From an uncultured Eggerthellaceae bacterium (GTDB lineage Bacteria; Actinomycetota; Coriobacteriia; Coriobacteriales; Eggerthellaceae), in contig CAJOIP010000005.1 in NCBI GenBank assembly GCA_905234785.1, positions 1 through 59,683 of the forward strand: a DNA stretch of 59,683 nt, read 5' to 3'. A program made the translations under genes and the position numbers. The notes beneath the pieces were generated by a model. It was given only the letters and a program-made list of their open reading frames with translations. It did not search any database and was not told the origin of the DNA. Each line of letters opens with the position of its first letter. Position 1 is the stretch's first letter. Shown here piece after piece: positions 1-6,645 of the stretch.

Positions 1-348
1 TGGTCGACCGTCGTGCTGACGCTGATCATCCCGTTCGCGCTCGGCTTCATCTGCACGCTGCTCTTCGTCAAGGAGACCGGCGGCAAGACCATGGACCAGC
101 TGGCCGAGGAGGCCTCCGGCGACACCGGAGACACCGGCACCACGCTGTTCGCCATCATGATGGTCATCGTCGTCCTGCTGGCAGTGCTGTGCATCGTGCT
201 GCCGCTCGTCCCGGCCGACGTCTTCGGCGGCGTGCCGTTCTCGAAGACCCCGATGGCCCTGCCGCTCATGGCGGCCGGCATGCTGCTGCCGTTCCTGTTC
301 TTCTTCATCTTCGCTGGCCCGCAGGCCATCAAGAACCGCAACGCCTAA
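1..348 (+). CDS. MFS transporter, C-terminal part (cut by window edge)
   Basis: The reading frame is already open at base 1, so this is the 3' end of a longer gene. The visible ~115 residues contain a transmembrane segment followed by the cytoplasmic motif FVKETGGKTMDQL, which matches the conserved 'ETKGKTLEE' end of a transmembrane helix in major facilitator superfamily carriers. Two further hydrophobic segments follow, and the protein ends at a TAA at 346-348. An acidic linker of Gly/Asp/Thr repeats separates the motif from the last two helices. The substrate cannot be inferred from this fragment. A strong hairpin terminator follows about 40 bases downstream. Confidence 0.7.
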   Translation, partial: WSTVVLTLIIPFALGFICTLLFVKETGGKTMDQLAEEASGDTGDTGTTLFAIMMVIVVLLAVLCIVLPLVPADVFGGVPFSKTPMALPLMAAGMLLPFLFFFIFAGPQAIKNRNA

Positions 349-386
349 TCAGCCGCGCTTCCGAAGAAGATCGGACCAAGCACAAC

Positions 387-412
387 AGAGCCCCCGAGCA
401 ATCGGGGGCTCT
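387..412 (+). terminator. Rho-independent terminator of the MFS gene
   Basis: Perfect 11-bp inverted arms (AGAGCCCCCGA / TCGGGGGCTCT) flank a GCAA tetraloop and are followed by a short pyrimidine-rich run. It lies 39 bases after the upstream stop codon. The stem is G+C-rich and the symmetric A/T flanks could allow termination in both directions. Confidence 0.8.
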
Positions 413-429
413 TCTAGTTCGCCGCCATT

Positions 430-547
430 GTCATCCTGAGCGAGCGAAGCGAGTCGGAGGATCTCGGGCTCTGCCCGTCTATCCGGGACGACGGGCAGAG
501 CCCGAGATCCTTCGACTACGCGCCTTCGGCGCTCCGCTCAGGATGAC
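430..547. repeat. REP-like long hairpin element
   Basis: A 118-base palindromic element starts with GTCATCCTGAG and ends with CTCAGGATGAC. Its core is a perfect 19-bp stem (461-479 with 490-508) around a 10-base loop. Related ends (GTCATTCCGAGCG ... CTCAGAATGAC) recur at 1107-1193 and in fragments around 4379-4462, so it is a dispersed repeat family. The open frames across it have no similarity I recognise and are treated as chance. Most of the gap 349-746 is made of this element and the tandem repeat that follows. Confidence 0.75.
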
Positions 548-700
548 AGTATTGGAATCGATTCGGCGCTCCGCTCAGGATGACAGTATCGGAATCGATT
601 CGGCGCTCCGCTCAGGATGACAGTATCGGAATCGATTCGGCGCTCCGCTCAGGATGACAGTATCGGAATCGATTCGGCGCTCAGCTCAGAGTGGCAGTGT
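525..700. repeat. Tandem 37-bp repeat derived from the REP end
   Basis: Four head-to-tail copies of a 37-base unit (525-561, 562-598, 599-635, 636-672) are followed by a degenerate fifth copy (673-700). Each unit contains TTCGGCGCTCCGCTCAGGAT, so the array looks like amplification of the right end of the adjoining hairpin element. Copies 2-4 are identical over the unit and copy 1 differs by one base. There are no spacers, so this is not a CRISPR array. Confidence 0.85.
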
Positions 701-746
701 TGGGTTATAATTCCGCTATTGCAAACACATTTCCAAGGAATCAGTC

Positions 747-1088
747 ATGGCCTACAAACTTTCGAAAAAGCAGCGCATCGCGTTGAAGCAGATCGACGAG
801 CTCGCCAAGGAACGCAAGCGCGAAAACATACTGGCCATCGCTTCCATCGTCCTCATGATCGTGCTCATCGTGCTGTACAACTACGGCACGTACTATTCGA
901 ACTTCATCGACCCCGACAACACGATCATACGCGGGGCGCTGTACGCCATCGCGGTCGTCATCGCCGGTTTCTGCGGCATCATGTTCATGCGCGCGGGCCA
1001 GAAGAAGGCAAAGATGGACAGCTTCCGCCAAGCCACGGGCATCTCGCGCGAAGTGCTCGAAGCCTGGAACCGCGGCGATATCGAATAA
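747..1088 (+). CDS. Small two-helix membrane protein of unknown function
   Basis: The 113-residue product starts at an ATG preceded by AAGGAATC. It has a basic, lysine-rich N-terminus (about residues 1-28), a hydrophobic helix at roughly 28-47, a short polar stretch containing NFIDPDNT, a second helix at about 62-82, and a soluble tail ending in REVLEAWNRGDIE. The basic residues before the first helix suggest both ends face the cytoplasm. I do not recognise the family. It stands alone between repeat elements and is followed closely by another REP-type repeat, so it is probably transcribed as a single gene. Confidence 0.6.
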   Translation: MAYKLSKKQRIALKQIDELAKERKRENILAIASIVLMIVLIVLYNYGTYYSNFIDPDNTIIRGALYAIAVVIAGFCGIMFMRAGQKKAKMDSFRQATGISREVLEAWNRGDIE

Positions 1089-1106
1089 GAGCGCTCGAAT
1101 AAATCC

Positions 1107-1193
1107 TGTCATTCCGAGCGTAGCGAGGAATCTCCCCCGATGCGACGTTGGGTATCCTTCTAATCCGCGCTACGCGCTCCGCTCAGAATGACA
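1107..1193. repeat. REP-like repeat overlapping the 3' end of elp3
   Basis: It starts TGTCATTCCGAGCG and ends CTCAGAATGACA, the same ends as the element at 430-547 with single-base differences. It fills the gap between two convergent genes. Its last bases (1183-1193) contain the elp3 stop codon and final residues on the minus strand, so the repeat has supplied the end of that protein. Confidence 0.7.
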
Positions 1194-2919
1194 AGTCTTT
1201 CTGCTGGTATAGGCCGTTGTCGATGAAGCCGAGCTTGCGATAGTATTCGCGCGTGCCGACGGCGCTGATGACGTTGATGCGGTCGTATCCCGCCTCCCTC
1301 GCGATTTCGCAGGCTCGTTCCACCAGTTGGCGCCCAAGGCCGTGATGCTGCGCAGACGACCCCTTGGCATCGACGGCCGTGGCAAAGCCGTAGACGTGCA
1401 CTTCGCGAATCATCGCCTCCCCCGCCCCGATCGGCAAGCCCGGATAACGCTTTAACGCCGATTCATGCGGCATCGACAAGCGAAGGAAGCCGGCGATTCT
1501 CCCATCTAGCGTTACCCACTGCAAAAACGCCTCGTCGGTCGCAGTCGTCTCGTACAAGACTTCGTCGAGCCGAAGGTCGTCCAGAACGACTTCCCCGGTC
1601 GCAATCTCCCTGAAGCGTATTTCACGCACGTCGCCAGCTTTGCCTTGCAGCGCCTCGTCGACCATCTGGCGCAGATTCGTCTTCTTGTTTCCCACGAGGA
1701 TGTCCTTGGCCGAAATGTCTCGAATCATCCGGGAAACGCGCGTGAACGGGCGCGTATGCAGCATGCAATCGCAGAGCACGTCGATGAGCTCTTCTTCCGA
1801 ATACGGCTTCCAGGAACCGTCCTCGAAACGCTCGACGAGCTCGGTTCCCCCGACCAACGCGCAGGGATACAGCTTCACCTCGTCGGGCGAATAGGCGGGA
1901 TCGTTTGCGAACACGCGGTAATCGCGCTTGTCCGATTCCGGCGTTGCGCCAAGCAGGTTCACCATGAAATGCGCGTGCGTCTTGAAGCCGAAAAGTCGGG
2001 CAAGCTCGAGCGAGCGCCGTATGGTCTCGACGGTCTCCCACCGCCCGTTCATTCGCAAGATGTCGTCGTTTACCGACTGGACGCCCAGCTGCAGCTTCGT
2101 GCAGCCGAGTTGTCGCAACTCCACGAGTGCCTCGGGCGTGATTGTGTCGGGGCGCGTTTCCACCACGAGGCCAACTACGCGATGCCGTGCTTCCTCATTG
2201 CGCGCTTGAACGGATTCAAGTAACAGGTCATCCGTAGGGGCGCTCTCCGAGCGCCCGTCAACCACGGCAGGCGGGCGCTCGGAGAGCGCCCCTACGATGG
2301 GAACCTGACTCTCTTCGACATACGCGCGAGCATTCCTGAGCGCTGATTCCCTCTCTTCCTCTGAATCGTTCAAGGCCCGGAACAGCTCGCTGACGAACCA
2401 CCGCCGGTACCCGCGCGGGTAATCGAGCCAAGTGCCTCCCAGCACGATGAGTTCGACCTTTCCCGTGTCATGGCCCATCTGCTGAAGCGTGCGCAGACGG
2501 CTTGCAACTTGCAGGTACGGATGGAAGAGGTTGCGCTCAGCCCGTTGGCAGGCGGGCTCGTCGGAGAGGTAGCTCTTCGGCATGCGCTCGTCGTTCGGGC
2601 AGTACACGCACGAATTCGCACATGGCCACGGCTTGGTGATGACCGTGATGGTGGCCACGCCCGAAGCGGTCCGACGCGGCTTCATTTGCATCGTTTTGAT
2701 AAAGCGCGCATCGAGGTCGTCGTCGACGTGCCATGATTGCCACACGGCACCGCCCTCTTTCCTCGCCTGCAGGTAATACGGCAAGATGCGCTTCTTCGCG
2801 AAGATGCGGCGCCCGTCGTGCGCGCGTGCGCTGTGCGCCCGTATGATGCGGTCGAGTTCGGACGGGCCGAGTTCCCGTTCCCGAAGAGCATCGAGTATGT
2901 CACGCACCGCTTCGTCCAC
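1183..2919 (-). CDS. elp3: tRNA uridine(34) acetyltransferase Elp3 (radical SAM/GNAT)
   Basis: This is a stand-alone bacterial Elp3, the enzyme that installs carboxymethyl-type groups on the wobble uridine of tRNA using SAM and acetyl-CoA. The radical SAM cluster cysteines are CANSCVYC (about residues 100-107), followed by LIVLGGTWLDYPRGY, VETRPDTI and LQLGVQS segments typical of Elp3. The C-terminal GNAT domain has GLGRQLVERA and EYYRKLGF. Start choice: GTG at 2919 lies 6 bases after a TACAAT box and would be leaderless; GTG 2949 or ATG 2943 would overlap the divergent gene. Using 2919 gives 578 residues. Residues ~209-229 are encoded by a 62-bp palindromic repeat and look like an insertion between the radical SAM segments. 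The divergent Trm9-like gene suggests a joint role in wobble-uridine modification. Confidence 0.9.
   Translation of the reverse strand: MDEAVRDILDALRERELGPSELDRIIRAHSARAHDGRRIFAKKRILPYYLQARKEGGAVWQSWHVDDDLDARFIKTMQMKPRRTASGVATITVITKPWPCANSCVYCPNDERMPKSYLSDEPACQRAERNLFHPYLQVASRLRTLQQMGHDTGKVELIVLGGTWLDYPRGYRRWFVSELFRALNDSEEERESALRNARAYVEESQVPIVGALSERPPAVVDGRSESAPTDDLLLESVQARNEEARHRVVGLVVETRPDTITPEALVELRQLGCTKLQLGVQSVNDDILRMNGRWETVETIRRSLELARLFGFKTHAHFMVNLLGATPESDKRDYRVFANDPAYSPDEVKLYPCALVGGTELVERFEDGSWKPYSEEELIDVLCDCMLHTRPFTRVSRMIRDISAKDILVGNKKTNLRQMVDEALQGKAGDVREIRFREIATGEVVLDDLRLDEVLYETTATDEAFLQWVTLDGRIAGFLRLSMPHESALKRYPGLPIGAGEAMIREVHVYGFATAVDAKGSSAQHHGLGRQLVERACEIAREAGYDRINVISAVGTREYYRKLGFIDNGLYQQKDLSF
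2234..2295. repeat. 62-bp palindromic repeat inside the elp3 reading frame
   Basis: Two perfect 24-base arms (2234-2257 and 2272-2295) flank a 14-base loop, TCAACCACGGCAGG. A second copy with the same loop core lies at 17523-17584 between iron-operon genes. Here it is read through by elp3 on the minus strand and encodes the residues ALSERPPAVVDGRSESAP. It does not break the frame. Confidence 0.9.
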
Positions 2920-2941
2920 CCGACCATTGTACAATGCTGTC
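2920..2941. promoter_or_regulatory. Symmetric divergent promoter with shared palindromic -10
   Basis: The palindrome ATTGTACAAT (2926-2935) provides a TACAAT -10 hexamer on each strand. On the plus strand 6 bases separate it from the ATG at 2942; on the minus strand 6 bases separate it from the GTG at 2919. Both transcripts would therefore start at or next to the initiation codon, and neither gene has a convincing Shine-Dalgarno sequence. No consensus -35 is obvious on either side. Confidence 0.55.
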
Positions 2942-3673
2942 ATGGACACGCAGACGATTCAAAGGCTTCGCCACCTTAACAACGAGTTCTACCGGCACAA
3001 CCACGCCTCGTTTTCCGCAACGCGGCAAAGCGCATGGCCTGGATGGGAGAGGCTCGCCGATCACCTGGGCCCGTGTGCAGGAGCGGTTCTCGACATCGCC
3101 TGCGGCAACTTGCGGTTCAAGTCGTTTCTCGAATCGCGCGGCAAGCCGGCAGGCGCCTACTACGCCGTGGATTCGTGCGTTGAATTGCTTCCCGAGCCGA
3201 CTTCCGCTGCGTTCCAAGAGCTCGATATCGTGAAATCGCTTTGCGACGACCGCTTGGCGGCTGACATCGCTGCGCCCGCATGCGACCTGACGGTGTGCTT
3301 CGGCTTCATGCACCACGTGCCGACGGCGAAGCTGAGGGGCAGGCTTATCGACGCCCTGTTGGAGATGACGCGCGAAAACGGGCTCGTGGCCGTTTCGTTT
3401 TGGCGATTCGCGCAAGACCAGAAAATGCTCGCGAAGGCGCAGGCGACCACCGAACGCGGCTGCGCCGATTTGTCGTTGGCCCTCGAAGAAGGCGATTACC
3501 TGCTTGGCTGGGAGGACGCTGCATGCGCCTACCGCTACTGCCACAGCTTCTCAGAAGAGGAACTCGACGCGCTCGTCGAGCGCTGCAAGCCCAGAGCGAC
3601 GCTCCTCGACCGCTACGAAGCCGACGGGCGCACGGGAAGCATGAACGGCTACCTCGTATTCCGAGTCGCATAG
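2942..3673 (+). CDS. Trm9/ALKBH8-like tRNA wobble-uridine methyltransferase (predicted)
   Basis: The 243-residue class I SAM methyltransferase has motif I VLDIACGNLRF, an acidic post-motif (YYAVDSC) and a GFMHHVPTAKLRGRL segment. The N-terminal signature FSATRQSAWPGWERL closely resembles the 'HFSSTRHTPWP' signature of eukaryotic Trm9/ALKBH8, which methylate cm5U34 to mcm5U34. The HH pair matches the IHH of that family. It is divergent from elp3 with overlapping promoter elements, which supports a role downstream of Elp3 on the same nucleoside. ATG 2942 is 6 bases after TACAAT, so a leaderless mRNA is likely. The substrate assignment is inference; a generic SAM methyltransferase remains possible. 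Confidence 0.65.
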   Translation: MDTQTIQRLRHLNNEFYRHNHASFSATRQSAWPGWERLADHLGPCAGAVLDIACGNLRFKSFLESRGKPAGAYYAVDSCVELLPEPTSAAFQELDIVKSLCDDRLAADIAAPACDLTVCFGFMHHVPTAKLRGRLIDALLEMTRENGLVAVSFWRFAQDQKMLAKAQATTERGCADLSLALEEGDYLLGWEDAACAYRYCHSFSEEELDALVERCKPRATLLDRYEADGRTGSMNGYLVFRVA

Positions 3674-3725
3674 CCCACATGCTTGTAGAGTCCCTGAAAG
3701 GGCGCCGTCGCCCGCGGCCTTTTTG

Positions 3726-3764
3726 TATAATTGCCCTTGCTGGTTTTCAACGTAAGGAGCTCCC
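3726..3764 (+). promoter_or_regulatory. Promoter and ribosome-binding site of the 3765 gene
   Basis: TATAAT at 3726-3731 is followed by AAGGAG at 3754-3759, five bases before a TTG at 3765. This spacing favours the TTG over the ATG at 3786. A G+C-rich stem-forming stretch (about 3699-3720) just upstream may terminate the methyltransferase transcript. Confidence 0.55.
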
Positions 3765-4373
3765 TTGAGGAACAACAGGGTTTACATGCCGATCGACGCT
3801 GTCGACAAGCGCGAAGATTTCGAGCTGTATTACGCTGATGGCGACGTCTTCCTAACCGTTAAGAGCGACTGGACCAAGGAAGGCGACAAGGTTTCGATTC
3901 TCAACCGGTTCGGCGGCGAGCTCGGGCGCATCAAGACCGACCCGCAGCAAGTCGTGTACTACGTCGGCGTCGAACGGTACGAATACGAGCTGCACACCTA
4001 CACCGTGTTCGAGCACTACTTCTTCAAGGGCATGCTGTGGGACATCCGCGGAAGCATCGGCGACCCCCCGCTCGATTTCCGCAACGAGGGTACCGGCAAG
4101 CTCGACGTGCGCATCAGCCGCGTCCGGTTCCGCGACAAGGGCCAATGCTACGAGATCAAGGTGAAGGACCTCTCGAAGCTTCGCACCGCCGCATGTTGCG
4201 TCATCGCCATGGCCATCAAGGAAAGCTTCAAGGGCAAGAGCGAAGGCGAACCCGAAGACGTGAAGGCGATGTCCGCCCTCAAGCGCTTCAAGCGCCGCAT
4301 CTCGCTTTCCGAGAAGGGCATCACCTACGACGAGATACTCGCCCGCAAGGCTGCGGAATCCGAAGAAGAATAA
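3765..4373 (+). CDS. Conserved hypothetical protein, beta-rich
   Basis: The 202-residue protein has no signal peptide or membrane segment. The first ~130 residues alternate polar and hydrophobic residues in short strands (FELYYADGDVFLTV, YEYELHTYTVFEHYF, YEIKVKDLSKL), which suggests a beta-barrel or LURP/tubby-like fold. A hydrophobic helix (AACCVIAMAIKESF) follows and the tail is basic then acidic (ARKAAESEEE). I do not recognise a catalytic motif. The TTG start is chosen because of a well-spaced AAGGAG. The gene is monocistronic, ending in repeat fragments. Confidence 0.55.
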   Translation: MRNNRVYMPIDAVDKREDFELYYADGDVFLTVKSDWTKEGDKVSILNRFGGELGRIKTDPQQVVYYVGVERYEYELHTYTVFEHYFFKGMLWDIRGSIGDPPLDFRNEGTGKLDVRISRVRFRDKGQCYEIKVKDLSKLRTAACCVIAMAIKESFKGKSEGEPEDVKAMSALKRFKRRISLSEKGITYDEILARKAAESEEE

Positions 4374-4378
4374 CGCGC

Positions 4379-4462
4379 GGCAACGGCGGGCAGAGCCCGA
4401 GATTCCTCGCTGCGCTCGGAATGACAGGGGCACTCGGAATGGCAGAGGGACACTCGGGATGA
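4379..4462. repeat. Degenerate REP-like repeat fragments
   Basis: GGCGGGCAGAGCCCGAGATT followed by CGCTCGGAATGACA repeats pieces of the element at 430-547. Short tandem-like copies of CACTCGGAATGGCA and CACTCGGGATGACA follow. It lies in the convergent gap between the 3765 gene and queD. Confidence 0.6.
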
Positions 4463-4480
4463 CAATTGAGACGCATTTCC

Positions 4481-4900
4481 CTACGCTCGGTAGAACGCGC
4501 GGTTGTTGGGGGTTTCGTCGACTTCTACCTGAGCGACGGGAAAGCCCTGCGCGGTCAGCTTGTCGAAAAACCAGCGGGAAAGGTTCTCGGCGGTCGTGCG
4601 GAAGGGCAGAACCTTCAACGTGAACCCCTCGCCTTCGAGCGCGGCGATGGTCTCGGGCTTCAGCGAGCCCTCTTCCACGAGGAACACATGGTCGAGCTCT
4701 TCGGCGGCATCGCGCACGGCTTTCTTGAACACGCCGAAATCGAGCACCATGTCGTGCATCGTGCCGCCTTGCTGAAGGCCTTCCTGCTCGAGCGTCACCT
4801 CGACGCGCCAACGGTGGCCGTGCAGGTTCTCGCATTTGCCGTAGTAGTCGGTCAGGAAATGCGCTGAATCGAACGCGGCTTCGGTATTCAGTCCGTACAT
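4481..4900 (-). CDS. queD: 6-carboxy-5,6,7,8-tetrahydropterin synthase QueD
   Basis: The 139-residue T-fold enzyme converts dihydroneopterin triphosphate to 6-carboxytetrahydropterin in queuosine/preQ0 synthesis. Zinc ligands are visible as the His in FDSAHFL and the two His of LHGHRW. LDHVFL provides the aspartate/histidine of the active site, and the C-terminal VEVDETPNN is typical. ATG at 4900 has AGGAGG seven bases upstream, so it is preferred over the in-frame ATG at 4927. No other queuosine genes are in the window. It is divergent from thrH. A second wobble-position tRNA modification gene near elp3 may be coincidence. Confidence 0.88.
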   Translation of the reverse strand: MYGLNTEAAFDSAHFLTDYYGKCENLHGHRWRVEVTLEQEGLQQGGTMHDMVLDFGVFKKAVRDAAEELDHVFLVEEGSLKPETIAALEGEGFTLKVLPFRTTAENLSRWFFDKLTAQGFPVAQVEVDETPNNRAFYRA

Positions 4901-4984
4901 ATGGCCTCCTGCAGGAATCATGTCCATTTTTCCTGCGGTTATTGTATCCTAGCCAGGTGCCAGAACGCGTAACGGGAGGTTTTC

Positions 4985-5584
4985 ATGAACATCGTATGCC
5001 TCGACATGGAAGGCGTCATCATACCCGAGATCTGGGAAGAGTTCGCGCAAGCGAGCGGCATTTCCGTCCTAACGCGCACGACGCGCGACGAACCCGATTA
5101 CGACAAGCTGATGAACTGGCGTATCGGCGTATTGCACGAGCACAACATGGGCCTGAAGGAGATTCAGGACGTCATCGCCACCATCGACCCGCTTCCGGGC
5201 GCGAGGGCCTTCCTCGACGAGCTGCGCAAGCATGCCCAGGTCATCATCCTGTCCGACACGTTCGAACAGTTCGCGATGCCGCTCATGGAAAAGCTGAACT
5301 ACCCGACGGTGTTCTGCAACACGCTTGAAACGGCCGGCGACGGCACCATTACGGGCTACCGCATGCGCTGCACGCCCTCGAAGCTGACGACGGTGCAATC
5401 GCTGCAAGCGTGCGGCTTCGACACCATCGCCTCGGGCGACAGCTTCAACGACCTTGCCATGATCAGGGCGTCGAAGGCCGGCTTCCTGTTCAGGTCGACC
5501 GATGCCATCAAGGCCGACAATCCCGACATTCAGGCGTTCGAGGAATACGACGACTTGCTGAACGCCATCCTGGAAGCGCTGTAA
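4985..5584 (+). CDS. thrH: Phosphoserine phosphatase / homoserine phosphotransferase ThrH
   Basis: The 199-residue HAD-superfamily enzyme matches ThrH closely along its length. The nucleophile motif is CLDMEGVIIPEIW (DxE rather than the usual DxD, as in ThrH), followed by TTRDEPDYDKLM, VIATIDPLPGA, motif II VIILSDTFEQF, and motif III/IV ASGDSFND. ThrH dephosphorylates phosphoserine and can transfer the phosphate to homoserine, linking serine and threonine synthesis. A Shine-Dalgarno GGGAGG precedes the ATG. Downstream and convergent lies cysE, which consumes serine, so the two may share a metabolic context. Confidence 0.88.
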   Translation: MNIVCLDMEGVIIPEIWEEFAQASGISVLTRTTRDEPDYDKLMNWRIGVLHEHNMGLKEIQDVIATIDPLPGARAFLDELRKHAQVIILSDTFEQFAMPLMEKLNYPTVFCNTLETAGDGTITGYRMRCTPSKLTTVQSLQACGFDTIASGDSFNDLAMIRASKAGFLFRSTDAIKADNPDIQAFEEYDDLLNAILEAL

Positions 5585-5599
5585 CGCCTGCGAAGCGGC

Positions 5600-6514
5600 C
5601 TATTCCACGACTTCGACGTAGCCTTTCGACTGGCGCACGCTGACTTCCTGGTTCTTCAGGGAAACGCGGCTGTGCGGCGGAATAGACGACGTGACGAACG
5701 AGCTGCCGCCAATAACCGAATCGGCCCCGACGACGGTTTCCCCGCCCAGCACGCAGGCGTTGGCGTAGATGGTGACGTTGTCCTCGATCGTGGGGTGGCG
5801 CTTCACGCCGGCAAGGCGCTGACCGCCGCGCGTCGACAGTGCGCCGAGCGTGACGCCCTGGTAGATCTTCACGTGATTGCCGATGGTCGTCGTCTCGCCG
5901 ATGACCACGCCGGTTGCGTGGTCGATGAAGAAGTACTCGCCCACCGTGGCGCCTGCGTTGATGTCGACGCCCGTGCGGCTGTGCGCATACTCGGTCATGA
6001 TGCGCGGAATCAGCGGCACCTCGAGCTTGTACAGCTCGTGCGCGATGCGGTACACCCAAATGGCGAAGAACCCGGGGTACGAGTACACGATCTCTTCCTT
6101 GGACTGCGCAGCCGGATCGCCGTCGAACGCAGCCTGGATGTCCTTGTACAGCATCTTCTGGATGCTCGGCAGCTTGCAGAGCATCGCAGCGCACACCTCG
6201 GCGGCACGTGCGTCTATCTGCTCTGAAGTGAGCTTCTCGCCGTCGCGGAAATGCAGCGCCAGGCGCACCTGCTGCGCAAGCTTCTCCTCGACGCGCAGCA
6301 CCGTGTTGCCGATGAAGTAGCTGGCGTCGAGCGACGTCTGCGCCCCATCGCCGAAATACCCGGGGAACATGATGTTGCGCATGTCTTTCAGAATCTCGAT
6401 GATGGCGTTGCGGCTGGGCATGCGGCGTTCGGGGTCGGTGAAGAAGATCTCGTCGCTCGAATCGTAGGTCGCCTTGATCTCGTCGATTATGTCGTGCAGG
6501 TCGCATTTGCGCAT
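5600..6514 (-). CDS. cysE: Serine O-acetyltransferase
   Basis: The 304-residue protein transfers acetyl from acetyl-CoA to L-serine, giving O-acetylserine for cysteine synthesis. The N-terminal ~160 residues are helical. The C-terminal left-handed beta-helix contains hexapeptide repeats and the catalytic histidines in GVDINAGATVGEYFFIDHAT and VKRHPTIEDNVTIYANA, plus GVTLGALS. The length fits the longer EpsC-type proteins rather than the ~270-residue enteric CysE. The C-terminal tail after VSLKNQEV is short and lacks a terminal Ile, so binding of the cysteine synthase partner is uncertain. AGGAGGTTCCT precedes the ATG. Confidence 0.9.
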   Translation of the reverse strand: MRKCDLHDIIDEIKATYDSSDEIFFTDPERRMPSRNAIIEILKDMRNIMFPGYFGDGAQTSLDASYFIGNTVLRVEEKLAQQVRLALHFRDGEKLTSEQIDARAAEVCAAMLCKLPSIQKMLYKDIQAAFDGDPAAQSKEEIVYSYPGFFAIWVYRIAHELYKLEVPLIPRIMTEYAHSRTGVDINAGATVGEYFFIDHATGVVIGETTTIGNHVKIYQGVTLGALSTRGGQRLAGVKRHPTIEDNVTIYANACVLGGETVVGADSVIGGSSFVTSSIPPHSRVSLKNQEVSVRQSKGYVEVVE

Positions 6515-6645
6515 AGGAACCTCCTCGTCGTGTTTCGCCGTGATTGTAGCATGGAAGCAAGGTTTCCCACGTCAGGGAATGGTTATAACAGGCTATTCGC
6601 GAGGCGCGCCATGACGGTTTGCAAGTGGAACAGGTTGCCGCGTGC

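Noticed and set aside
525-700. CRISPR array
   Set aside because: The 37-base repeats are directly adjacent with no spacers and derive from a REP-like hairpin; no cas genes are present.
2943-2949. GTG 2949 or ATG 2943 as elp3 start
   Set aside because: Both overlap the divergent gene's start, have no ribosome site, and would place translation upstream of the likely -10; GTG 2919 fits a leaderless start.
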